Of a stretch of 64,000 nt of DNA, positions 41,001 to 49,230 are shown piece by piece. Below the pieces are notes generated by a model. That model did no database searches. It worked only from the letters and a program-made list of their open reading frames with translations, and was not told the DNA's origin. This DNA is from Paramoeba atlantica (lineage: Eukaryota > Discosea), in the NCBI GenBank assembly GCA_977017575.1, contig CDRNVI010000070.1, positions 124,001 to 188,000 on the forward strand, read 5' to 3'. Made by a program: the position numbers and the translations under genes. Within the stretch, counting starts at the first letter, position 1. Each line of letters begins with the position of its first letter.

Positions 41001-41375
41001 AAGCATATGGTGATTGATAAGGTGCATGCGCGCGCCCATGGTCCAACCTCGACGTTGACACGGCAACCGATGCAGGGACGGAATCGGAATGGGGGGCAAC
41101 GGCTGGGTGAGATGGAACGGGACTGTTTCGTTGGATACGGTGCCTCCATGTTGCTGCACGAACGAATGTTACTCTCCAGCGATGCTACTGTGGTGAGTGT
41201 GTGTCGTGAGTGTGGTTTTATCGGAGCTCCCGATGCCCCGTGCCCCTACTGCCACAAGACATCGAAATCGGGGAAAATCACGATTCCGTATGCATGTAAA
41301 CTTTTGTTTCAAGAATTGCAAGGCATGGGTATTCGTCCTCGCATTAAGGTCAGAAGTGCTGTTCATGGAATGTGA
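38001..41375 (+). CDS. RPC2: Second-largest subunit of RNA polymerase III
   Basis: A 1124-residue beta-like subunit of the polymerase that makes tRNA and 5S rRNA (yeast Ret1 1149, human POLR3B 1133). The N-terminus has the Pol III type KGLIRQHLSSFNHFIEHEI and VTPQECRLRDLTY. Then come GGYFIVSGTEKVIV, LMCPSDTPEGESIGIVKN, VAVMSYSGYDLEDAQ, GDKFSSRHGQKGV and a C-terminal zinc ribbon (CRECG, then CPYCHK). I choose the ATG at 38001, because the 26 extra residues from 37923 are hydrophobic and unlike the family. From about 40100 to 41150 the DNA is far more GC-rich than the rest of the gene, although the protein is ordinary there. Confidence 0.92.
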   Translation: MADSPKTLLNSNEDLGEMWKLVPAFIRSKGLIRQHLSSFNHFIEHEIAKILDANREVRPTKNDKIFLRYSKIRVDPPTELGNNTTRPVTPQECRLRDLTYLGGIRVLYTYTKQSPDGKIITKTGSSRIGGIPIMVRSHKCCLHGKPAEHLVRAQECPHDPGGYFIVSGTEKVIVVQEQQSKNRIMVEKDGFNRIFATVHSSTHFSKGRATIVERNRHLYVKHNSLDGLIPVLVLLKAFGMVWEQEIVLSVGTAPEFLEFFGNCIHDCHQLGIFTQDQALNYLGGRYTRRRDLDERGFPISTGDCAAEFLAKVFLCHIQEGEVSRHWNFRYKAVYVCLMIRRLISAMHDEKLVDDKDFFGNKRFELAGTLLSYLFEDQFKFYNKSLRDEADRVLSKPNTAGTWDFPRHMEKCDMEKAFCRAISSGQWKVSRFSIDVSGVTQILTRQSYIHTVGMLTKLTSTFDKTRKVTTPRALHGSQWGLMCPSDTPEGESIGIVKNFALLCEVTNDNDELKNKVVQLCQYLGVELLESVSPVDVNQEWTVFCDGEVIGIHRYPTYLIDQIRELRRRGRLDSFLSIYRQQSQRAVHVSCDGGRLCRPVLIVKEGVPVLQPYHLQQLSQRLRSFDDFVLEGIIEYLDANEENDALIAVNLADVTTRHTHLEIASFPLLGTVAGLIPFPHHNQSPRNTYQCAMGKQALGALAYNQHKRIDTNALLLVYPQRPLCTTRTLELTSFHELGAGINAMVAVMSYSGYDLEDAQIHNGTAIDRGFMRCVSLRKAVTLVQENETLRVVPPTHPVQSTTPEVVTPPDHDDGVVHAGTRVKPGALLAQKLLPTSTSANPIASPLRFEGPQPAVVDRVLRAPTEPCGSVLKVLLRDTRRPEVGDKFSSRHGQKGVCGLIAFQPDLPFNDQGMAPDIIMNPHGFPSRMTVGKMLEMLSGKAAVLKGGAGDGTAFGGDTLQDMGKDLVRYGFSYHGKDVFYSGITGEVLPGYVFYGPIYYQKLKHMVIDKVHARAHGPTSTLTRQPMQGRNRNGGQRLGEMERDCFVGYGASMLLHERMLLSSDATVVSVCRECGFIGAPDAPCPYCHKTSKSGKITIPYACKLLFQELQGMGIRPRIKVRSAVHGM
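40100..41150. other. GC-rich island with a sharp C-to-G flip inside RPC2
   Basis: In 40141-40560 hand counts give about 178 C to 97 G; in 40801-40980 about 30 C to 80 G. Third codon positions are mostly C before about 40590 and mostly G after it, over continuous coding sequence. The gene before 40100 and after 41150 is near the local GC level. Confidence 0.8.
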
Positions 41376-41543
41376 ATGATGTACCCTGTAACAGGATTCA
41401 AAGATCTGTCGTTGTTGTTTTGTTTGTTGGTTGGTCGTTGATATTAATATTTAGTGAGAACAATAGTCATTTGCATCACTATTCTATTTGTTTTAAGTCT
41501 AAGAGATACTTCGTCTTTGCTTTTGTTTTGTATAAAGTTTTGA

Positions 41544-41882
41544 ATGGATCCCGACCATGAGAAGTGTGTATTGGAATTCTTGAATTCTGTCCGAGATCTT
41601 TCATCTGTTACGATTCCCCTCGTGGAGTGCAAAAAAATAGATTACGATGCGCTATCAGCATCTACTCGCGCCCGCTTGGAGGCACTTAAGGCATACACAA
41701 CAGTTGTTGTATTTTTTTCATACCTTTCTGCTCGGAATATTCCTCCCGATGAATCTTTTGTGAAAGCGATGACCACTGTTAGAGAATATTTAGCACGTGC
41801 TTACGAGGCTGTAACTGCGCCACGCATGAAACTTAACCCCGATGCAGTAAAACGGTTAACGAAGGCACATATAGCAAGATAA
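41544..41882 (+). CDS. C1D/Rrp47 family exosome cofactor
   Basis: A 112-residue Sas10/C1D-domain protein. The pattern RLEALKAYTTVVVFFSYL followed by VREYLARAYEAV and NPDAVKRLTKAHI matches C1D/Rrp47 (Lrp1), which stabilises the nuclear exosome nuclease Rrp6 and helps process snoRNA and rRNA 3' ends. The usual basic C-terminal tail is cut short here. Start is the ATG at 41544, 169 bases after RPC2. Family call is from the domain pattern; binding to Rrp6 is known for the family. Confidence 0.75.
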   Translation: MDPDHEKCVLEFLNSVRDLSSVTIPLVECKKIDYDALSASTRARLEALKAYTTVVVFFSYLSARNIPPDESFVKAMTTVREYLARAYEAVTAPRMKLNPDAVKRLTKAHIAR

Positions 41883-42208
41883 GTGTAATGATGCTGAATT
41901 AAAGATAATTCTGTGCCTTACGTCAACTTGTAAGATATTTATGACAATTTTTTGAACCGCCGATTTTATTCGTTTCAATTATCCGCGTGAAAACATTGAC
42001 TGTAGTCCTGTTTTGGAGAAAATTTTATCTGAGCTTTCTTGTGGTATTTTGGGGGGAACTCTGGAAAATGATCATGGGAAGACAACTACTTTAATAATCA
42101 GTGAAGTCTAGCTCAAAGCTTGAGCTGCATACTCAATATGTAGAACTTCTATTGCATAATATAGTTTTCATGTTTGGAATCTAATTCTTCAGAGGAACGT
42201 TGTCATAC
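41883..42208. other. Intergenic region, no gene seen
   Basis: About 326 AT-rich bases with no coding pattern or RNA gene recognised. Confidence 0.4.
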
Positions 42209-42988
42209 ATGAGTTTTGCGCGATCTTATATTAAAAGAGGGCGAGTCAATCGTTTCCTGGAAAATTGGAGCCAACGGTGGCTTACGGAAGAACTTAACCA
42301 CTTGGCACGAAATCGCGGATGGGAAGAAGCAATAGAAACGTTTTGTTCATCCACAAAAAATGGTTTTGTACAACCTAACGTGTACCATTATACAACTTTG
42401 CTCTCTGCTTGCGTGAAAGCAGGACATTGGCAAAAAGCTTTGGCATTTCACACTGAACAAATATTAAAGGGGGTTAACGATAACGAGCGCTCGTATGCCG
42501 TCGCTTTAGAGGCCTGTCGCGCAGGAAAACGTCCTGATCTTGCTCTTCGATTGTTCTATACAGCCAAAGTGTGTGGAAAGCCAGAACTTAATGCTTATTG
42601 TTTCACCGCTATTATGTCCTCATTAGCAGAGAAACAAGATTGGGAAACTGCGCTATCGATTTTAAACGATATAGATACTCCGCGCGCTTGCTTGAATGTT
42701 TTCGTTTATACTGCAGCGATTCATGCTTGCTCCCGCGGAAACCAGTGGAAAGCGGCTATGTCAGTCTTCCGAAGCATGAGAATGAAGAAAATAGAACCGA
42801 CCACAGTTTGTTTCGGAGCTATCGTGCAATGCTGTGTGAATTCTCTTCACGTCGAAAAAGCTTTGCACGTAGTCGCTCATATGGTCGCTCGTGGTTTTCC
42901 TCTCACCACCCATATCCAGCAAATTCTGCGAGATGGTATGCATTTAGACGAGTGCCAGTCCAAGGAGCAAGATCGATTGCGATGCTGA
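42209..42988 (+). CDS. Pentatricopeptide repeat (PPR) protein
   Basis: A 259-residue protein with about five PPR motifs between residues 50 and 240, for example NVYHYTTLLSACVKAGHWQKA, NAYCFTAIMSSLAEKQDWETA and NVFVYTAAIHACSRGNQWKAA. PPR proteins bind single-stranded organelle RNA and guide its processing, stability or translation. The N-terminus (MSFARSYIKRGRVNRF) is basic and may target it to mitochondria or plastids. The ATG at 42209 is the start. It sits just before two RNase III-like proteins with organelle-like presequences, a setting that suggests, but does not prove, organelle RNA metabolism. Confidence 0.85.
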   Translation: MSFARSYIKRGRVNRFLENWSQRWLTEELNHLARNRGWEEAIETFCSSTKNGFVQPNVYHYTTLLSACVKAGHWQKALAFHTEQILKGVNDNERSYAVALEACRAGKRPDLALRLFYTAKVCGKPELNAYCFTAIMSSLAEKQDWETALSILNDIDTPRACLNVFVYTAAIHACSRGNQWKAAMSVFRSMRMKKIEPTTVCFGAIVQCCVNSLHVEKALHVVAHMVARGFPLTTHIQQILRDGMHLDECQSKEQDRLRC

Positions 42989-43310
42989 CAAAGTATCAGG
43001 AAAGGATCATATTTCTATTTAGCAAATGATTTGTCGACGCATTCGTTCTGCGAGTATGATTTTGATTGAGTACTATCGCGAGTATTATTTGTGTGTTATA
43101 GGACGTCTTTCTTTACTGAAAAGAATAGCGGACGGAATTTGCACACAAATTCATAAAGCATTTGTTTTATAGAATGTCATGTCTGCTGAATGTTTTTTCT
43201 CTGGCTTCATTACACGATAAGCATGAGGCCTTCACGCTCCATGATCAATACAACTTGAAGATATTGAGTGTTGAGCATCCTGATTATTTGGTCATGAATT
43301 GCTTCAGTGA
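42989..43310. other. Intergenic region, no gene seen
   Basis: About 320 AT-rich bases with no coding pattern or RNA gene recognised. Confidence 0.4.
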
Positions 43311-45206
43311 ATGACGTTGCCCATGAATGTTTTGCATTTTTTAGGTGTTCGGAATGCATCTATCAAGGCAATGCTGCCAAACAGGATAGTGAAACATTTT
43401 CCATGCAGGTTTCTGTCTTACGACTCCTCTCAACCACCGGACAGCTCAAGCTGTGATGATGAATCAGCTGGAAAAAGCAAAGTATTTTATGATATTGCAA
43501 CAGGGGAATGTCTGCTGTGTCATGTTCGCTGCCCGCAGAATCTTCCGGAACACCTTTCGGAAACGAGTCATGGTGCAGCAATCGTACTGTTTCGTATACT
43601 ACTCCAACATTGTCAAAGGAATTATGAGGAATGGTTCCTTGCTGAAGTAGAGTACAACTTTAGAAAGGCTTTTCCCAACAGCATATTTTCTCGGAATGCT
43701 TCAATGGGGGATATTGATTCGCGAGCTGAATCTTTGAGAGCTGCAATCAAGTTTCTTAAACAGTGTGGCGTACTAGACTATAGCTTGCGTTTGCTTGCGG
43801 TCAATGAGTTTCAAAAAGCGTTTATGTTCTCCGGCACAAGCCAGCTGGATCGTTTTGAATGGGTTGGAGACGTTGTCTCTCGTCGACTCTACAGAAAAAT
43901 GACAGATGCAACACTATTTTCGTATACGGGGAGAGGGATAGGAGCTTTGCTTGATTACTTGCAGTCTAATGAGGGGCTTCAAAAAACGTATTCTTTATTA
44001 GATTTAACATCTTTGATTCTACACGGACACAAGCGCGATCGCGACGCGCCAGTGAAATTTCCTACTGGAAAATTGATGGCTGATGCCGTTGAAGCACTTC
44101 ATGGCGAACTCACTACCTACTTGTATAGCACTGAAATGCAACCACTTCATTTTTCACATCTCCCTTCTTTGCTCTTGGAAGACCGAGTCCTGCACACTAT
44201 CGCCTGTCATGTATTGCATGAGCTTGTCTTTATGGTTTTGCTGTTACACCTAAGGTCACTTATGGTGAAGGTACAACCTTTCTTTAGATATTATCGATCA
44301 CTATGTACTGCTTCAGTTTCTACTGTGGAAAAACGACTACGTATCTTAAAGCCAAACATTGGAGCCCCACAGATTGTTCCCGTATGCAAACTTTTACATC
44401 GATTAGCAGCTGCATGTTGCGAATATAGAAACGCCACACGTACCTTACTTGAAAGAAGCATCTCATGGTTCTACACCTTGAGAAGAAGAACACATCTTTC
44501 ATTGAATGGCTCACCCCCAGATAATACTTTGGACACATTGGAAGATCCTATAGTTCGTACGGCAATAACGCAACACCGGCGGCTGCAAAACGAGCTATCC
44601 CTTTTAACCCCTGTGGCCGATGTTGCCTATGCTCTCTCTATGCGTAGCGTCCCTAGAAAACAGGGAACGAACACCCGACGTTTCGGTGAAACCTTCGAAC
44701 CTCTTGGGTGGCACCAAAGTTTTTCTGTACCACACTTTATTGCCGTAGTCTTCTACAATCCTGCGACGGAGAGCAATAAATCCCAACCGGTGTATGGCAT
44801 ACAAAAGTCATCGTATCGAGCAGTAACGGACGTTATTCATTCATCTCCAGAATTCCCCATTTGGCGCGTTATTTATAGATCGCACCTTGTATGCCATAAA
44901 CGTATTTATCCCTTACTAGTTCCCTCACGCTATATTTCAACCCGACGATTTTCTGTTTTTGCCTCTGAAAAAGCAGATCTATACACACGTTTTGAGGAAA
45001 TCAAAGGCGCTGGAAATAATTTTCCTTTTCGTTGGGCATGCTTTCAGCGGCGTCCGTGTAGCGCGCGCAAATTCATCTTGAATAGTATGGTACCATTTAC
45101 CACTTGTGCCGCCAATTCTCATTTATTGAAACTGCCACATATTGACTCAATCTCTCCACTTTTGAGGCATCGTACCGTGTACGGTGTCAGCAAGAACGTG
45201 GACTAG
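43311..45206 (+). CDS. U1-type zinc finger plus RNase III domain protein (copy 1)
   Basis: A 631-residue protein. After a presequence-like start comes a C2H2 finger of U1 type: C67, C70, H81, H87 (CLLCHVRCPQNLPEHLSETSH). The RNase III domain follows at about 150-320. Its signature is DRFEWVGDVV with E183 and D187, and the second motif is MADAVEALHGEL with D258 and E261. These equal the four metal-binding acids of E. coli RNase III (E41, D45, D114, E117), so catalysis is plausible. No dsRNA-binding domain is recognised in the 300-residue C-terminal part. This order (U1 finger, RNase III, long tail) is that of kinetoplastid editing endonucleases (KREN/KREPB). A mitochondrial ribosome protein such as mL44 is an alternative. 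Start is the ATG at 43311. Confidence 0.75.
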   Translation: MTLPMNVLHFLGVRNASIKAMLPNRIVKHFPCRFLSYDSSQPPDSSSCDDESAGKSKVFYDIATGECLLCHVRCPQNLPEHLSETSHGAAIVLFRILLQHCQRNYEEWFLAEVEYNFRKAFPNSIFSRNASMGDIDSRAESLRAAIKFLKQCGVLDYSLRLLAVNEFQKAFMFSGTSQLDRFEWVGDVVSRRLYRKMTDATLFSYTGRGIGALLDYLQSNEGLQKTYSLLDLTSLILHGHKRDRDAPVKFPTGKLMADAVEALHGELTTYLYSTEMQPLHFSHLPSLLLEDRVLHTIACHVLHELVFMVLLLHLRSLMVKVQPFFRYYRSLCTASVSTVEKRLRILKPNIGAPQIVPVCKLLHRLAAACCEYRNATRTLLERSISWFYTLRRRTHLSLNGSPPDNTLDTLEDPIVRTAITQHRRLQNELSLLTPVADVAYALSMRSVPRKQGTNTRRFGETFEPLGWHQSFSVPHFIAVVFYNPATESNKSQPVYGIQKSSYRAVTDVIHSSPEFPIWRVIYRSHLVCHKRIYPLLVPSRYISTRRFSVFASEKADLYTRFEEIKGAGNNFPFRWACFQRRPCSARKFILNSMVPFTTCAANSHLLKLPHIDSISPLLRHRTVYGVSKNVD

Positions 45207-45636
45207 ATCGCTGTGAGAATTATAGGAGTTCCTTAAAAGAGTTCGTAACGCAAATGTGTATGTAAACAAACAAGAACTGAAAGTGTTGAGTGTAAAATAC
45301 TAGAAAAGGATACCCAATAATATTACGAAGCAAAACTAATAGAAAACCGTAAAAAATAATATATTTTTTTATTTGTTCAATATTGGGTCAATGCCCATCA
45401 CTGTAGGTAATCAAAGAAGACAGCCTTAGATCATTACCAATCCATTACCATTGCAAACTTAACAACAGGTTCTTTGCTCATTAAAAGGTTATTTTAACGA
45501 TTTATAATTTTTGACCTTTGCCCGCTGATTTCTATCGCTATGCTATGGCTATTTGCAACGAGCATACCTACATGTATACCCTGAGAGTCTCGGAGCATTA
45601 CGTTCACAAAATGAAGAAACCATAAGTCTTAGAACA
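45207..45636. other. AT-rich intergenic region, no gene seen
   Basis: About 430 bases between the two RNase III genes. An in-frame TTG at 45553 opens the downstream frame earlier, but its product there has no recognisable feature. Confidence 0.5.
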
Positions 45637-47403
45637 ATGAACATGCGCGCTCTGTGCATACAGCGAGCATTGTCGATTACGCGTCCCGTTTTACAACCCT
45701 CCGAGATGTACATCGTTCGAGTTTTGCCTTTTTTTTCGAACGTTCGACATTATGCGTCACCTAAAACAACGAGTGAAGCCCGTCCAAAGTTCGATATCCC
45801 AGATTACATGCTTGAAAACGACACGTCATTCGAAGGGTATCGAGCCAATATTCAACCCCGCCGTGAATATGAAGATAAAGAAAAAGGTTTCTGCCGACTT
45901 TGCCAAGAAGCGGCTCCGGACTATACAGAACACACATCCTTCAATGTTTTTCATATCGTGAGACAAAGTTTAGTTCAATCTATTATGAACGTGAATCATC
46001 AGTATCCATGGGTGAATCCAGAAGATATCATAGAATCGTGGTGGCCTCCGATTCGTGATTGTAAGAATTTCTTTCGAATACCACATCTTAGTTCAGAGCT
46101 ACAAAGTGAGAGGAAGAAGAAGCTATTTAAACTCCTTCGCTTCATGAAGAGGCAAGGTGTGCTTAAAAGTTGTTTTTCTGTTATGGAAGCTCGGGGCTCG
46201 GAGAGGGGTGGCTCGGGGTACGGGATAACATTTCAAGCATCACGTAGTACAGCTTTTGAACGTTTTGAGTGGATAGGTGACAACGTGATGAAGTCTTTAT
46301 TTTACAACCGTTTAGCCGAGTTAAGCACTAAAGGCAAGTACCGTATTAGCTACTACCAGCACTGCATCTTGCTTCAAGGCAACGAACCTCTACGTGATGC
46401 TTATGATTATTTAAGTTTTGAAAAAATTGTACTAGATGGCATACCGCGGGATGCGAAGTTTGCGCCTCCAGTGAGTAAGACAAAAGCTGACATTATGGAG
46501 GCGCTTTTTGGGGAGCTTCAGGCTTATTTGTGGTCTACTCACAGCGCCATAGGCGTTGATGCTTTATTTCATCCCGTATCCGTCGAAATACGAGCGTTAT
46601 ATTTTATTGCGCTGCATGCAATGCACGAATTGTGCACGGTTATGATTTTAGAGATGTTATACAGTATTGCAGACAAAGTTATGCCATTTCTGCATAAACT
46701 CAGGCGAGGAAAACAAAGCGTGCGATTTCTTTCCTTGGACAAACATACGGATATAAACAAATTAACAAGGAATGTAGGGAAGGATATAGTGATAAGGTAC
46801 CCAGAGCCGGTGTCGCGTCCTGAAAGATTCATAAGACCACAATACTGGAAGGATCCGATAGCAGGTTTAATAATTTTTTATCATGGGAGGACCGCTAATA
46901 CAATTCTACGGTATACGCAAGACGTACACCCACGTCGTAATCCTGTAGCGAAAAAACGCTCCGTGAACACTATTCTACTACGAAAAATGACGGAAAAATA
47001 TCCCCAAAAGGTCAATCTAGCTAAGCCTTGTTCCACACGACCGGTGTTAACCAACTTTCCTCGATTGAGATTCATTTCTCATGTTTCACTGCGCTTGAGT
47101 AGTGCACAGTGTAATTCACACAGTGGAAGGAGAATCCCGTATGCATGCGGTGAGCCTTATAAAATGGAACCTAGTTGCAGGCTACGGGCGCCATTCATTT
47201 TGTTCCATGAGATCATATTACCTTCTGATGTTTCGAAAGCGTGTAAAATAAGAAACATACAACATACCTCTGGTCTTCATCCCTATGGAAAGTTTGTCCA
47301 CGCTTCTCTTAGTGTTTTGCCAATTCCTCGTTGTATGGCTCCATCGGTATCGAGTCTAAATCTATCTGGAACACATCATGCCCAGTACGACATCAGAGCT
47401 TAG
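45637..47403 (+). CDS. U1-type zinc finger plus RNase III domain protein (copy 2)
   Basis: A 588-residue tandem paralog of the previous gene. The first 45 residues form a clear mitochondrial presequence ending near RHYASP. A C-x2-C-x9-H-x6-H finger (CRLCQEAAPDYTEHTSF..FH) follows. The RNase III signature is FERFEWIGDNVM with E211 and D215; the second motif KADIMEALFGEL gives D285 and E288. Both FERFE acids of the canonical signature are kept, making this copy closer to classical RNase III than copy 1. Beyond about residue 380 the two copies share little. The ATG at 45637 starts the presequence. Likely roles are organelle RNA cleavage or mitoribosome structure. Confidence 0.75.
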   Translation: MNMRALCIQRALSITRPVLQPSEMYIVRVLPFFSNVRHYASPKTTSEARPKFDIPDYMLENDTSFEGYRANIQPRREYEDKEKGFCRLCQEAAPDYTEHTSFNVFHIVRQSLVQSIMNVNHQYPWVNPEDIIESWWPPIRDCKNFFRIPHLSSELQSERKKKLFKLLRFMKRQGVLKSCFSVMEARGSERGGSGYGITFQASRSTAFERFEWIGDNVMKSLFYNRLAELSTKGKYRISYYQHCILLQGNEPLRDAYDYLSFEKIVLDGIPRDAKFAPPVSKTKADIMEALFGELQAYLWSTHSAIGVDALFHPVSVEIRALYFIALHAMHELCTVMILEMLYSIADKVMPFLHKLRRGKQSVRFLSLDKHTDINKLTRNVGKDIVIRYPEPVSRPERFIRPQYWKDPIAGLIIFYHGRTANTILRYTQDVHPRRNPVAKKRSVNTILLRKMTEKYPQKVNLAKPCSTRPVLTNFPRLRFISHVSLRLSSAQCNSHSGRRIPYACGEPYKMEPSCRLRAPFILFHEIILPSDVSKACKIRNIQHTSGLHPYGKFVHASLSVLPIPRCMAPSVSSLNLSGTHHAQYDIRA

Positions 47404-47415
47404 TAGCTGAAAAGG

Positions 47416-47625
47416 ATGTTGGCCAGTATTTTTCGAAGTTTCCGGAATACAGTCGCAAAAACCCCACATTACCGTCTGATCTTCACACTGCGCATATTGT
47501 CTTTAGGTCTAGTGTTTTACTTTGATTATTCCCCGATGCTTCATCCGTTCTCAGATCTATCTTTTGATAGACTAAAAGGCGTAATCGTAAAAAGACGTAA
47601 TCGTGAGTGCCTTTATATTCCATGA
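47416..47625 (+). CDS. Possible small mitochondrial-like protein, 69 residues
   Basis: An ATG 12 bases after the preceding stop opens 69 codons. The start (MLASIFRSFRNTVAKTPHY) is an amphipathic basic helix like a presequence, followed by one hydrophobic segment (LRILSLGLVFYF) and a basic end. Such a layout fits small respiratory-chain subunits. No family is recognised and it may be a chance frame in the 3' end of the RNase III transcript. Confidence 0.25.
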   Translation: MLASIFRSFRNTVAKTPHYRLIFTLRILSLGLVFYFDYSPMLHPFSDLSFDRLKGVIVKRRNRECLYIP

Positions 47626-47821
47626 TTTTAGAAACGGCTACATGTAACAATATTTTCGGCTTCTTTCTTACGAATAGTATGTGAAAAACATTCAGTGAAT
47701 GATCCACGTTCTTTGCTCTATCAATATTATGCTCTAGACGGTAAGAAACACTAGCTGACATTTTAATGTACATGTAATTCATAATTTTATTCCCACAAGG
47801 TGTTACAAAAATGAAAAGCAA
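47626..47821. other. Intergenic region, no gene seen
   Basis: AT-rich spacer before the ATPase gene. A 135-codon open frame on the minus strand over 47483-47890 shows no motif and is treated as chance. Confidence 0.4.
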
Positions 47822-48844
47822 ATGGAAGCAGACCCAAGTTGGTTCTTTCCTACTATAAGGACCACAGAGTTGAGAAATAATGATTCCCAATCGGAAGGTA
47901 CTTCAGAAAACCGGACAAGTGGTATTCTCATCTACGGGCCTCGTGGAATAGGAAAAACTTCGCTAGCGTTTCAGCTAGCCTTGCATCACGCTGTTCGGGG
48001 CCAACGCGTAATCTATTTCTGTAACCAACAAAGGCTACACGACAATCCCCCTAGGTGGTCCGCACCGCTGGGCGTGAAGGTGGATGAGAGCGCGCTCTCA
48101 CGTATCAAATTTAAATACGTAGCGAGTTACCGGCAGATTCGAACTGACTTAGCCAGTTTGTTGCTAACTGACCATTTAAGTTCGTCGCCTTTAGATCACA
48201 GTCTGGAAGAATGTGTATCAGACAACGAGTCTTCGGTCCGTGAGCACGACTCAAATTTTCCACTAAGAGACTCTAGCCTGCCGACCCTTATAATTTTAGA
48301 TCACATTGATTCTTTAGAAAATGATTCTAGCCAAGAAAACGTGAGTTATCCCACCAAAAATAGAGAGCTAGTGCGAACAGTTTCTCAATTGTATCATTTA
48401 TCCCATTCACTGTGTCGTCTCGAAGAAAAAAATATGTGTTTCGTCGTTTGTGAGGACAGTCCAAAATTAAAATATACTCGTGATCTGAATCCTGAATCTG
48501 GTAGCAGGATAGCGGACTCAAAGTCTTCTTTGCACTCTCGCCTGATTCATTTGCCCTGCATAACGCACATACTGCTCTGTGAACACGCATCCATGAGTCA
48601 CTGTCCATCCAAGGTATCACGTGAGGCAAGAGAACCCAAGAATACTTTTATCGAAGATATTTCTACCAATTGGGTGGTAAACATGAGCTTTCTTTCTATC
48701 AGAGTTCCACCGTGGGAACCAGGAGAAGAGTTTGTGAGGAAAGATTTCTCTGAACGTAGAACCAAAAAAGCATTTCATGGTTTATTGTTTCGCGCCAGAT
48801 ACGAAATACTAGCACAGTCTTTGAAATTACTATCACTTGACTGA
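47822..48844 (+). CDS. RecA-like P-loop ATPase, SWSAP1-like
   Basis: A 340-residue protein with a Walker A motif GPRGIGKTS at about 39-47, followed by LAFQLALHHAVRGQRVIYFC, and a Walker B LIILDHID near 157-164. The GPxGxGKTSLxFxxA...G..V.F pattern is that of SWSAP1, the Rad51-paralog-like partner of SWS1 in the Shu complex, which promotes homologous recombination. The middle is low-complexity and acidic. Other small RecA-like proteins are possible. Start is the ATG at 47822. Confidence 0.55.
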   Translation: MEADPSWFFPTIRTTELRNNDSQSEGTSENRTSGILIYGPRGIGKTSLAFQLALHHAVRGQRVIYFCNQQRLHDNPPRWSAPLGVKVDESALSRIKFKYVASYRQIRTDLASLLLTDHLSSSPLDHSLEECVSDNESSVREHDSNFPLRDSSLPTLIILDHIDSLENDSSQENVSYPTKNRELVRTVSQLYHLSHSLCRLEEKNMCFVVCEDSPKLKYTRDLNPESGSRIADSKSSLHSRLIHLPCITHILLCEHASMSHCPSKVSREAREPKNTFIEDISTNWVVNMSFLSIRVPPWEPGEEFVRKDFSERRTKKAFHGLLFRARYEILAQSLKLLSLD

Positions 48845-49230
48845 TGGAAAACGTCTTTTTCTACGTACTCCTTTGTTTTACCTTTCAAACGCTGGCTGCT
48901 ATTCACTACTACCCCCCTGGCCCGATTCTGTCAAAATCTAGCCCCTTGTATGTTCTCTCCTTCTAAATGTTCACCTATGTTCACCTATCCTTAAAAACGT
49001 GTATTGTAAAAACAACCTGTGTCCCCTTCATCTACCCAACACCCTCTTCCACCCTCACCTTACCCCTCTACCCCACACCCTTTCCCTACTCTTTATTAAC
49101 CCCATTATTGAAATTAAAAATAAAAAAAATACGTAAAGTATTCTTTATTAACCCCCTTCCCGCCCCCCTCCCTCTCTCTCCATGACACCTTCCCGCTAAC
49201 CCATCACCCCCTACCCCCTCCCCCTCCCCC
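48845..49230. other. C-rich intergenic region
   Basis: From about 49015 the + strand is almost pure pyrimidine with C runs (for example ccctaccccctccccctccccc near 49210). No gene. It is the noncoding left flank of the GC island that continues into the kelch gene. Confidence 0.6.
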
